A stretch of DNA of 33,341 bases from Clostridiales bacterium (GTDB lineage Bacteria > Bacillota > Clostridia > Christensenellales > Borkfalkiaceae), in assembly GCA_003538975.1 (NCBI GenBank), contig DPQQ01000001.1, positions 25,624-58,964 on the forward strand, given 5' to 3'. The position numbers and the translations under genes were made by a program. The notes below the pieces were generated by a model. That model was not told the origin of the DNA and did not search any database. It was given only the letters and a program-made list of their open reading frames with translations. This document shows, piece by piece, positions 15,692 to 23,081 of the stretch; the first letter of the stretch is position 1; the number at the start of each line of letters is the position of its first letter.

Positions 15692-16413
15692 TCGTCAACC
15701 TCCGCTATCGCCTGCTGCACCTGCTGTTTTACCTCTTCCGTAACGGAAACGTTCTTTTCGGCATGAACGCTTGTAGAAGTAGATTTCACTTTGGAAGCCG
15801 TTAAAACGATAATCTTGATAATACGTTCCAGAAGTCTCGAATCGTAGCACTCGATAACGTCGCCGTTTCCCGAAACAAAGTCGGTAAGGCAGTTTATAGT
15901 GCGTTTATCGTTCAGTTCGATAGCGATTCCGTATTTGAGTGCCACCTTAAACCACGGTAATTTTTTAAGCGCGGAAAGTTCTTCTTTCACGTTATCTTTC
16001 GTTGGATGTCCGTCTGTCATCAGAAGTATAATCGGAGCAACGCCGCCGTAATCGGGCATAATTCCGCCCTGCGATTCTTTTTTCAGAATATCCGCAAGTC
16101 GCTCGTAAGCAATATGCAGATTGCTCCATCCTCCGCCCTTTATATCCTTAAAATCAAATTCTTCTATCGGCTTGCATTTATCTCGATTCAGAAAAAACGC
16201 ATCGGTGGAATAAGTGATTACGGTGATATAAAAATCAACGTTGGCATTTTCGCTTTGCATTTCCGTGAGATACTTTTTTATGTCCCGGATCGCCTCGTTT
16301 ACCTGCGCGATTCTTTCGCCTCGCATACTCGAAGAACAATCTACAAGCATAATCACGTTCAGCCGTTGCTTTGCGATTTTATCGGCAATCGCCGCGCCCA
16401 TACTACCACTCAA
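15679..16413 (-). CDS. TerY-like vWA domain protein (second copy)
   Basis: A 244-residue protein that is almost all a von Willebrand A domain. The metal site (MIDAS) is intact: VDCSSSM (D25, S27, S29), a later Thr region, and LLMTDGHPT. The C-terminal tail (about 200-244) is polar and ends VDDWEW. TerY-type vWA proteins of tellurite/stress loci bind metal and are thought to scaffold or sense in phosphorylation triads. The TTG at 16413 has GAGGT 8 bases upstream and overlaps the previous vWA gene by 11 bases. It is a paralogue of that neighbour: same length, same MTDG(H/M)PT and ASKVKS tail motif. Confidence 0.88.
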   Translation of the reverse strand: MSGSMGAAIADKIAKQRLNVIMLVDCSSSMRGERIAQVNEAIRDIKKYLTEMQSENANVDFYITVITYSTDAFFLNRDKCKPIEEFDFKDIKGGGWSNLHIAYERLADILKKESQGGIMPDYGGVAPIILLMTDGHPTKDNVKEELSALKKLPWFKVALKYGIAIELNDKRTINCLTDFVSGNGDVIECYDSRLLERIIKIIVLTASKVKSTSTSVHAEKNVSVTEEVKQQVQQAIAEVDDWEW

Positions 16414-17137
16414 TGTCTTTTACCTCTTCCAGTTTTTCGGCAATCTGTTCCTGCGCCATGTGGTTGTTATCGGCAACCGCCCCCGCCACTCCGTCGCCGT
16501 TTGTAGACGCGCTGTTCGATTTCACTTTGGATGCCGTTACCGCAATCACCTTGATAACTTTCCTAAGGGCTTCCGCCGTATAAACTTTCAGCACCGTTTC
16601 GGGGTTACCCGTAAATTTGCGAAGCACGTCCATCGCTTCGTCGGTATCGATACCGATTGCCAGGGCGTATCTAAGCGCAACGCGATACCACCCCTTCTTT
16701 TTCAGTTCGTCAAGATGTTTCTCCCAGTCGAAACTCGTCGGCATTCCGTCCGTCATCAAAATGATAATCGGCGCGATTCCTCCGAGATCGGGCATCTGCC
16801 CACCCTTTTCTTTTTTGCAAAGCCACCCGGAAAGCGCGTCGTAAGCCTCGGAAAGATTCGTTCCGCCTTCCGTCGATAAATCTTTCCATTTGAAATCGCC
16901 TATATCTTTCGGCTCGGTGTATATCCATTCCGCTTTATCGCTGAATTTAAGCGCGGAAATCTTGATAATCGCGTCCGAAGTGTCCTCCTGAATTTCGGGC
17001 ATAATCGTCATCACGTCGCGGATGGCGTTATTAACCGCGCCGATTTTCTCCCCTTCCATCGATCCCGAATTATCGATCACAAACAACAAATTGAGTTCCT
17101 GACGGGCAATGCCGTCGCCTAACGTTCTGTCTTTCAT
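16403..17137 (-). CDS. TerY-like vWA domain protein (first copy)
   Basis: A 244-residue vWA protein with MIDAS residues FVIDNSGSM (D22, S24, S26) and ILMTDGMPT. The tail carries TASKVKSNS and ends VKDIEW. Identical length and shared tail motifs show a tandem duplication with the following gene. The duplication is old, since the sequences differ widely. GGAGG precedes the ATG. In TerY-P triads a vWA protein works with a PP2C phosphatase and a kinase-like protein, and all three types are here in one operon. Confidence 0.9.
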   Translation of the reverse strand: MKDRTLGDGIARQELNLLFVIDNSGSMEGEKIGAVNNAIRDVMTIMPEIQEDTSDAIIKISALKFSDKAEWIYTEPKDIGDFKWKDLSTEGGTNLSEAYDALSGWLCKKEKGGQMPDLGGIAPIIILMTDGMPTSFDWEKHLDELKKKGWYRVALRYALAIGIDTDEAMDVLRKFTGNPETVLKVYTAEALRKVIKVIAVTASKVKSNSASTNGDGVAGAVADNNHMAQEQIAEKLEEVKDIEW

Positions 17138-17149
17138 TTTTCTGCCTCC

Positions 17150-17464
17150 TTAATCGTCTAAATAATTTATTCGTTTGAATCTTTTGCCTGCTTTTATTTC
17201 TTTATTCTTAACCCGCCCGATTGTCTCTTCTGAAAAATTAACTTTCATTTTATAATCTTTTGGTTTGTAGTCCGCGCCTTTGAAAAGCGACATCACTTCA
17301 TAAAACGCTCTCGCTTTCGGATACGATATGGAATATTCCCTTTGCAACATGGTGCAAGTAACAAAACCTATTTTGTTTACATATTCAAATGCCTGTATAA
17401 ATAAATCGTCCTGCAAAATTTCATTGATCTGCTTATTTTTAAGCTCTATTTCTAAAACATTCAT
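17150..17464 (-). CDS. Small winged-helix-like protein (FtsK-gamma-like)
   Basis: A 104-residue protein. Residues about 20-65 (QAFEYVNKIGFVTCTMLQRE, then YSISYPKARAFYEVM) resemble the FtsK gamma fold, in which LQR..I.Y.RA forms the recognition helix. The C-terminal 40 residues are basic (KNKEIKAGKRFKRINYLDD), compatible with DNA binding. Its ATG overlaps the kinase stop by 4 bases and has a GGAG site. It may be the regulator that reads the TGTTAC-N9-GTAACA operators, but this is a guess from position only. No FtsK motor is present, and nothing in the family proves DNA binding. Confidence 0.6.
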   Translation of the reverse strand: MNVLEIELKNKQINEILQDDLFIQAFEYVNKIGFVTCTMLQREYSISYPKARAFYEVMSLFKGADYKPKDYKMKVNFSEETIGRVKNKEIKAGKRFKRINYLDD

Positions 17465-18753
17465 TTTATTTCTCCTACACTATTTTCATTGAATTTTATT
17501 TTTAAATTCCGGATAATCGGCACAACGCCGTCGCCCGCGATTATTTTAACGTTTCCGCTTGTATCTTTAATCTCCACGGCGTTATCAAGCGCGAGTTTTA
17601 TTCCCCAAAGCGACGGATTGTTTTTGTTTACGACAACTTTTCCGACTGCCGTAAGATAATCCGCCGTATACTTATCGAGATGGCAAAGATACAGATATTT
17701 TTCCGGCTCTAAAACGATTTTATTTTTATTTATCGTAAAAACGCAAACGTCTTTCGTCGGCTTGCCGCAAGAAGGACATACATCGTATTTCTTCTTTTCT
17801 TCAAAGCCGTAAATATATTCGTAGCCGCAATGCGGACATGTGATAAGTTCGTCCCGATATTTTGTCAAAAGTTTCAGCCACTCTATCTCGGTCGTCCGTT
17901 CGTTTTCCCTGTCTTCCAGTCCGTCTACGAAAGTTCGATGAAACGCCTCTTTTATATATAGCGGGATATATGCCCAACGTTTTAGAACACTCGAATGATA
18001 GCCGCGTATAGGTCGATTATCTCGCCTTTCTTTATGATAAACGAACACGGGATCGGACCCGAACATTTCATATTCCGCCTTCTCGTCAACGATGTCGTAA
18101 TTCTTCAATCTCTCGCCCTCGAAAGGATTGCCGAGGCACAACGCCATAAACAAAATTACGGCAAGAGAAAACCGGTCGGAATGCATATCCGGCATACATT
18201 TACCCGTTACGATTTCAGGCGCCATGTACCGCATTTTACCTAAAATGCCGAGATTCTTTTTGTCTGCGGTTACGTTATCGTTGTCGCAGATAAGAAGCGC
18301 GCCCGTATCGGGATCCATAAAGAAACTTCCGTCGTTCAGATCCTGATAGGAATACCCTTGCTCGTGCAGTTTCTTAAATGCCGAACACAGCGAAATACAC
18401 CACTTAATGAGCGTTGCCCTGTTTTTGAACGGATGTTTACCCGTAAGATACGAAACGAAGGAAACGTAATTTTTCGGACGCAAATCCATAAGATAACCTA
18501 CTTTTCCGTCCACCCTTTCAAAAAGCCTCTTCGGCCATAGAAAATCCTCCGACGGGCTGCCTTTTTCAATATTATTTTTCAGATTAAACCGAAAATCCCG
18601 ACTGACTTCGCCTTTATAGATTTTAAGCGCGTATTTCTGTCCTCTGTTTGATACGAGATACACTTCGCCCTGCCCACCTTCGCCGAGCAAATCTTCCACA
18701 ACAAACGTTTCGTTCTCTCCGATTGTAAATTTTTCGTTTTTCTTAAAATACAT
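17461..18753 (-). CDS. Ser/Thr protein kinase-like protein with zinc ribbon (TerY-P type)
   Basis: A 430-residue cytoplasmic protein. The kinase fold spans residues about 15-300: Gly loop LGEGGQGEVYLV (24-35), Lys44 in YALKIY, a catalytic loop YQDLNDGSFF (Asp138, Asn at 140 and Asp at 141) instead of HRDxxxxN, CDNDN (157-161) in place of DFG, APE at 178-180 and SDRFSLAVIL. The altered loops match the kinase-like proteins of TerY-P triads; activity is likely but not certain. A zinc ribbon follows (CPHC at 306-309, CPSC at 326-329) and then a beta-rich tail (340-430). First gene of its operon, ATG with a GAGG site, about 80 bases of leader behind a promoter with an inverted repeat. Confidence 0.85.
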   Translation of the reverse strand: MYFKKNEKFTIGENETFVVEDLLGEGGQGEVYLVSNRGQKYALKIYKGEVSRDFRFNLKNNIEKGSPSEDFLWPKRLFERVDGKVGYLMDLRPKNYVSFVSYLTGKHPFKNRATLIKWCISLCSAFKKLHEQGYSYQDLNDGSFFMDPDTGALLICDNDNVTADKKNLGILGKMRYMAPEIVTGKCMPDMHSDRFSLAVILFMALCLGNPFEGERLKNYDIVDEKAEYEMFGSDPVFVYHKERRDNRPIRGYHSSVLKRWAYIPLYIKEAFHRTFVDGLEDRENERTTEIEWLKLLTKYRDELITCPHCGYEYIYGFEEKKKYDVCPSCGKPTKDVCVFTINKNKIVLEPEKYLYLCHLDKYTADYLTAVGKVVVNKNNPSLWGIKLALDNAVEIKDTSGNVKIIAGDGVVPIIRNLKIKFNENSVGEIK

Positions 18754-18838
18754 ATTTCTGCCTCTTTTTTCGTTACATCGTTGTAATCATCCGCTATCGG
18801 CGGGCATTCTCTTTCGCCTCTTTTTGAATGACAATGTT

Positions 18839-18873
18839 ATTATACAATCCATTGTTACAAATTGAGTGTAACA
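18839..18873 (-). promoter_or_regulatory. Kinase-operon promoter with operator TGTTAC-N9-GTAACA
   Basis: The -10 TATAAT (18839-18844) is 8 bp downstream of TGTTAC-N9-GTAACA (18853-18873). No good -35 box is visible at 17 bp. Geometry and half-sites are identical to the LemA promoter at 13895-13929. The leader also holds a TTACA-N4-TGTAA repeat at 18773-18786. Confidence 0.72.
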
Positions 18874-18943
18874 TTAAAAATTACATCAAAAAATCGCACA
18901 CGATTGTATGCGGTTCATCATTTTGTCTTATAAATCGTAAAAT

Positions 18944-18972
18944 AAAAAACCCGGATTTCGCTTTCCGAGTTC
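18944..18972 (-). terminator. Rho-independent terminator of rlmD
   Basis: On the minus strand GAACTCGGA pairs with TCCGGGTT (one wobble) and a run of six T follows, 20 bases after the rlmD stop. Confidence 0.75.
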
Positions 18973-18993
18973 TTTACTTATTTTATGTTGTTT

Positions 18994-20709
18994 TTATATG
19001 ATTCCAAAATGTTTCAGCGCGGCTTTTATGGCTACAGTCATTTCTTCTGTTGGATGCGAACGCGGACGCTTTAACTCTTCCACGGCGTTTGGTGCATCGT
19101 ACATCGGCAAGCCGAGTTCACGCTTTACTTCCGCAATATATGCCGTATGAACTTTGAACCCGTAATTTTCTTCAACATACCGCTGTATATCTTTGTAAGT
19201 TGTTTTCTTTTTCGGTTTCTGTTCTTCGGCGTTCTTTTTCGCCTCCTTTAACGAAATCTGCCCTTCACCTTCGCCGAACTCTACGTCCACTACGATATGA
19301 CTTGCACTTTTTTTGGAAAGCACGACTAATGTCTCGACGTGCTTGGTCTGGGCGAACATGTCGAACGGCTGGACGTAATCGACTGTGTAATCGGGAACGT
19401 AATTTTTATCTTTTACCAGCTCGTTTCCGTTCAATTTAAGGCTGCCGGTCAATAGTCCGACGTCTCTTGCGAGCGTTGCGGGATTGCATGAAATATATAC
19501 TATTTTTTCAATATCCGAATCCTTTATGGCTTTTAAAACCTTCTGGTCGCAACCCTTTCTCGGCGGATCCAGCACAACCCTTACTTTGTCTCCCGCTGCC
19601 GTAAGTTTTTTAACGAGCGGAGGCAGTTCGACGGCACAGTCTCCGTGAATGTTGACCATTTTATCCGCGAGATTATTTTTGATTTTGAGTTTATCTGCGG
19701 TCTCGACGGCTTCTTTTACGATTTCTATACCGTACGCTTTCTTGCACTTTTTGGAAAACAACGCCGTCATGAGTCCCGCGCCGCTGTATGCGTCGATGAC
19801 TACCGTTTCTTCGTCCGGAGCTATCATTTTTACAGTCGTCTGATAAAGTTTTGCCGCGACAGCGGAATTAACCTGTAAAAAGCTCTGCACGCCGACATCG
19901 TATTTTATGCCGGAAAGTTCGCCTTCAAGCGTTTCCTTACCGTGGACGAGAATAAATTCGTCGCCGAAAATAACGTTTGTATCATTGTCGTTTACGTTTA
20001 TGAACAGTGAGAAATTTTTAAGCGAATCACCGAGCTTTGCGATAAGGCTTTCCAAATTTTTAAGTTTGTTTTTATAAACGACGAGCGTGACTATAAAGCC
20101 GTTTTCGGCTTCTCTGCAGACGACGTGTCTCAAAACGCCCGTCTTCAGCTCTTCGTTATAGCCTTTTATATTGTTTTCTCTTATGTATTCGTTAAGGTCT
20201 TTTATCAGCTTTTCCGCCCATACGGGATGAATGGCGCAGCTGTCTATTTTGACTATTCTGTGTGAATTTTCGGCAAAAAATCCCACAACCGTTTCGCCGT
20301 TTACTTCCGCCACAGGGAGCTGAAGCTTATTGCGGTAGCCGTATTCGGAAGGACTTTTTACCGTGGGGAGAACTTTTACGTCGAGTCCCGCGATCTTTTT
20401 GAAACACCCCGCCACGAGCGAAGATTTAAGTTTTAACTGCGCGGAATATTTTACATGCTGCAACTGACAGCCGCCGCATCTGAAAAACGTCGGACAAACC
20501 GGTCTTACTCTGTCGTCCGCGGGAACGGCGACTTCGACTACTTTACCGAAGGCGTAATTCTTCTGAACCTTTAATATTTTATATCTCACCTTTTCGGTCG
20601 GGATACAAAACGGAACCATCACGACGAAATCTCCGTTTTTGATTATTCCTTCCCCGTTTCCGCCGAATCTTTCGACAATTCCTGTGTATTCCTGATTTTT
20701 TTCAATCAT
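18994..20709 (-). CDS. rlmD: 23S rRNA (uracil-5-)-methyltransferase, RlmD/RumA family, with C-terminal extension
   Basis: A 571-residue enzyme that methylates C5 of a uridine in 23S rRNA with S-adenosylmethionine. Residues 1-60 are a TRAM RNA-binding domain. A [4Fe-4S] site follows: C72, C78, C81 (CPTFFRCGGC) and C158. The SAM fold has VVIDAYSGAGLMT (303-315) and DPPRKG (381-386); ISCNPATLARD carries the nucleophile Cys408. Residues about 466-571 are an extra domain: an acidic/Lys linker and then a helical unit (YKDIQRYVEENYGFKVHTAY to ALKHFGII) not needed for methylation. AGGGG precedes the ATG. The gene is flanked by terminators and stands alone. RlmCD-type dual specificity cannot be excluded. 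Confidence 0.9.
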   Translation of the reverse strand: MIEKNQEYTGIVERFGGNGEGIIKNGDFVVMVPFCIPTEKVRYKILKVQKNYAFGKVVEVAVPADDRVRPVCPTFFRCGGCQLQHVKYSAQLKLKSSLVAGCFKKIAGLDVKVLPTVKSPSEYGYRNKLQLPVAEVNGETVVGFFAENSHRIVKIDSCAIHPVWAEKLIKDLNEYIRENNIKGYNEELKTGVLRHVVCREAENGFIVTLVVYKNKLKNLESLIAKLGDSLKNFSLFINVNDNDTNVIFGDEFILVHGKETLEGELSGIKYDVGVQSFLQVNSAVAAKLYQTTVKMIAPDEETVVIDAYSGAGLMTALFSKKCKKAYGIEIVKEAVETADKLKIKNNLADKMVNIHGDCAVELPPLVKKLTAAGDKVRVVLDPPRKGCDQKVLKAIKDSDIEKIVYISCNPATLARDVGLLTGSLKLNGNELVKDKNYVPDYTVDYVQPFDMFAQTKHVETLVVLSKKSASHIVVDVEFGEGEGQISLKEAKKNAEEQKPKKKTTYKDIQRYVEENYGFKVHTAYIAEVKRELGLPMYDAPNAVEELKRPRSHPTEEMTVAIKAALKHFGII

Positions 20710-20751
20710 TTTTGCCCCTTTGTAACCTTTTTTGTTCCTGTTTGTTTCCGC

Positions 20752-20797
20752 AAAAAAATCCTTATCGCCGGAAAATTAAAAAACTGCGGTAAGGATT
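20752..20797 (-). terminator. Rho-independent terminator of the DUF5685 operon
   Basis: On the minus strand AATCCTTACCGC pairs with GCGATAAGGATT (12 bp, one wobble) across a 17-base loop, and a T-run follows. It lies between the membrane protein gene and rlmD. Confidence 0.85.
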
Positions 20798-20875
20798 ATT
20801 TGCTTTTTAATCTTTTATTCTTATTTATTTCGGCTTAAAGCCTTTTTGCGTAAACGCCGGAAACGTTTTCGCTTT

Positions 20876-21424
20876 TTACTTCTGTTCGTCTTTTATTATG
20901 CGTTTAAGCAGTCTGAATACTATAAGTTGCAGGCTGAAAACGTAGCCGTTTATCAGAAAATATACGGCTGCGGAGCATATCCCGACTATGAACGGATAGA
21001 TTTTGGGATCTATATTGAACACCGTTTCTATCGGAAAGCCCAAAAAAGCCGTATAATAGTAGTAAAAACCTACTGCGAAGGCAACGAACCATATCATGCA
21101 CAAAACGTTGAATAAAACCTTATTGAAACGCTTCGTTACGGCGATATACTTTACTATCGGGAATATCCCGGCAAACAGAAAATATGCGAAAAAAACGTAA
21201 TTTGTTATCTGCCCGCCAGTAAAAAGCACGGCGATGAGGCCGCCCGCAAGATAGCTTAAAAACGCGCCTTTTTTCGAATCGACGTAAAGCGGCATACATA
21301 AAAACGCCGGCGCGAACATCAGCGCGAAGATATCGAAAATTTCAGAAAGATAAACGCCTAAAATAAGCACGATGGCGACAAGCGCCGCCGATATGCCCGA
21401 AAGCGTTATAACCTTGGTCTTCAT
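20876..21424 (-). CDS. Polytopic membrane protein, ECF S-component-like
   Basis: A 182-residue protein with about six hydrophobic helices. It starts MKTKVITLSGISAALVAIVL and ends with a basic tail RLLKRIIKDEQK. Size, the opening motif and the Gly-rich third helix (YLAGGLIAVLFTGG) recall substrate-binding subunits of ECF vitamin transporters, but no substrate motif is visible, so treat this as weak. The start codon follows the J-protein stop directly (TAAATG), with no clear ribosome site, indicating translational coupling. Third gene of the DUF5685 operon; a terminator follows. Confidence 0.65.
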   Translation of the reverse strand: MKTKVITLSGISAALVAIVLILGVYLSEIFDIFALMFAPAFLCMPLYVDSKKGAFLSYLAGGLIAVLFTGGQITNYVFFAYFLFAGIFPIVKYIAVTKRFNKVLFNVLCMIWFVAFAVGFYYYYTAFLGFPIETVFNIDPKIYPFIVGICSAAVYFLINGYVFSLQLIVFRLLKRIIKDEQK

Positions 21425-22027
21425 TTATCTGCAGCACGAACGGCACATGAGTTCCATACAGCAGTAAGTGGCGCACATATCCATGCAGGTATCGCCGCCC
21501 ATCTGTTTCTGCGAATAGCCGTCCGCTCCGTTATTATTTGCGTTATAATTGCCGGAATGGAACTGTTTTTCCGAAAAGTTCATTTTAGCCTTAAGTTTTT
21601 CGTAAGACTTTTTATACTTTTCGTTTTCGGGATCCATTTTAAGAGCGAGTTCGAGCTGGTTTTTGCTTTCGTTCATCCAGTTCTTTTTATAAAAGACCAC
21701 GGACTCGTAATAATGCCATTCTGCGTCTTTGTAGCTTATTCCGTCCAGAAGCTCCTGCGCGTGGTTGATGTCGCCGTTTTTTATGGCGGCGGCTATATCT
21801 TCGTACACGCCCATACCGGACTTGTTTTCGTAAGAAGATTTTCTCGCGGAAGTGATTTCGTCGTAAGCTTCTTCTAATTTAGAAAGGTTTTTAGCGGCTT
21901 CGTTGCCGGCTTCGCCTTCTAAAAATCTGTCCTTGGAATATTTTGCTTTGAGCTTCTGATACGCTTCTTCGATGGCGGCGTCGTCGGCGTCGGGGCGAAC
22001 CCCTAAAATTTTATAATATTCGTCCAT
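21425..22027 (-). CDS. J-domain-like protein without HPD, with Cys-rich tail
   Basis: A 200-residue protein. Residues 1-60 are a J-domain (EYYKILGVRPDADDAAIEEAYQ), but the HPD tripeptide that activates DnaK is replaced by SKD (31-33), so classical DnaK stimulation is unlikely. Residues about 70-150 are TPR-like helices (AAAIKNGDINHAQELLDGIS, then LELALKMDPENEKYKKSYEKL). A Gly/Asn linker leads to a C-terminal 24 residues with seven Cys (TCMDMCATYCCMELMCRSCC), which may bind metal or be lipid-associated. It starts directly after the DUF5685 gene with a GGAG site in that gene's last codons. Confidence 0.82.
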   Translation of the reverse strand: MDEYYKILGVRPDADDAAIEEAYQKLKAKYSKDRFLEGEAGNEAAKNLSKLEEAYDEITSARKSSYENKSGMGVYEDIAAAIKNGDINHAQELLDGISYKDAEWHYYESVVFYKKNWMNESKNQLELALKMDPENEKYKKSYEKLKAKMNFSEKQFHSGNYNANNNGADGYSQKQMGGDTCMDMCATYCCMELMCRSCCR

Positions 22028-22864
22028 TTATTTCTCCATTATTTTTTCGGTCTCTTTAACAAGCCCCTTTTCGAAAACGTTGTCGATAAGATCGTGGTTA
22101 AAGTAATATTTTATGTTTTTGTTTGCGAAAGCGATTTCCGATAACACGTCCGAGAATACGAATTTTATCTCGTCGCCCTTCTTTTCGAGCAGTTCTTTTT
22201 TGGTGTTTATATCGGGATTTGCTTTTACGAAAGGGTTATAAAGTCCCTTCTTTTTATCCTTTTCGAAATCGTCCAGAGCGTCGATAAAGTATATCCATTT
22301 GCCGAGATTGAACACAACGCTTCCGACGTCTTCCGAAAAATACTCTTCCCCGGCGATGACTTTTACCGAGTCCGAGAGCATTTTCCCGAAAAATTCCGCC
22401 GAAACGCTCAGATATCCCTCTCCCGACTTTTCGTAAGCGGTAAGAGCTTTATACCCGTCCGAAACTATCTTTTTAAGTTCCGGCTCGTTCGTTTTTTTGT
22501 AAGCGGAAGTAAAAAACGCCTTTTTAAGCTTGTTTTTATTCTCGTCGTAAACGTCGTCTTTAAGCTTTTCGTATGCGAGTACGGTATTCAGGGCTCCTAT
22601 TCTTTCCGATAGTTCGTCCGGTCTTGCGACGGGACGTTTCGTTATCGGGTGAACGGCGCAATGCTTCTTTTCGACTATTACGTCCTTGTTCATAACGTTA
22701 TGCAGAAAGCCCGATAAAAACGCTAAGTCGTAGCTTAAAGCGAAACGAGCCTTCTGCCCGGAAGCCTTTCCTATGCTTTTGCAGAGTCCGCAATACAAAG
22801 CTTTGTATAAAACTACGTCCTTGACGTACATATTGGGATTGTCTGGAGCGACGTATCCGAACAT
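22028..22864 (-). CDS. DUF5685 family protein
   Basis: A 278-residue protein with the family start MFGYVAPDNPNMYVKDVVLY, then KALYCGLCKSIGKASGQKAR. The N-terminal CGLC pair and a further Cys in KKHCAVHP suggest metal binding. The rest is helical, with LGKWIYFIDALDDFEKDKKKGLYNPF, a prenyl-synthase-like or helical-bundle feature of the family; no activity is known. I start at 22864 because GGAAGGA precedes this ATG and the family begins MFGYV; a longer frame to 22969 would lie over the promoter. First gene of a three-gene operon with the J-like and membrane proteins, an arrangement I recall from other Clostridia. Confidence 0.85.
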   Translation of the reverse strand: MFGYVAPDNPNMYVKDVVLYKALYCGLCKSIGKASGQKARFALSYDLAFLSGFLHNVMNKDVIVEKKHCAVHPITKRPVARPDELSERIGALNTVLAYEKLKDDVYDENKNKLKKAFFTSAYKKTNEPELKKIVSDGYKALTAYEKSGEGYLSVSAEFFGKMLSDSVKVIAGEEYFSEDVGSVVFNLGKWIYFIDALDDFEKDKKKGLYNPFVKANPDINTKKELLEKKGDEIKFVFSDVLSEIAFANKNIKYYFNHDLIDNVFEKGLVKETEKIMEK

Positions 22865-22940
22865 ATTGGTTCCTTCCGGGAAGATTTTAAAAATCCCGAC
22901 GGGCAGATAAAAACTGAAATAACCCGTATAAATATCTATA

Positions 22941-22969
22941 ATATTAGCATAAGGCGGGTAAAAAAGCAA
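22941..22969 (-). promoter_or_regulatory. Promoter of the DUF5685 operon
   Basis: On the minus strand, -35 TTGCTT (22964-22969), 17 bp spacer TTTTACCCGCCTTATGC, -10 TAATAT (22941-22946). It is nearly the same as the promoter at 33069-33097, including most of the spacer. Confidence 0.75.
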
Positions 22970-23081
22970 ACTTTTATGCTAAATATTGCTTAAAACCGTA
23001 AACTTAACTCTTTGTTTTACCCCGTTCACTTACAATAAGCCGGGTTTTTATCGTTTTATCGCTTCTGAGACGGATTTTATT

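Noticed and set aside
16006..16879. Plus-strand frames over the vWA genes
   Set aside because: They are antisense to two clear vWA coding regions and have no domain features or upstream signals.
22865..22969. N-terminal extension of the DUF5685 protein
   Set aside because: The extra 35 codons run over the promoter. The family starts at MFGYV, which has its own ribosome site.
23000..23081. Terminator after the ABC exporter genes
   Set aside because: Only a weak bulged pairing (ACCCG with CGGGGT) and an eight-base direct repeat were seen, without a good U-run.
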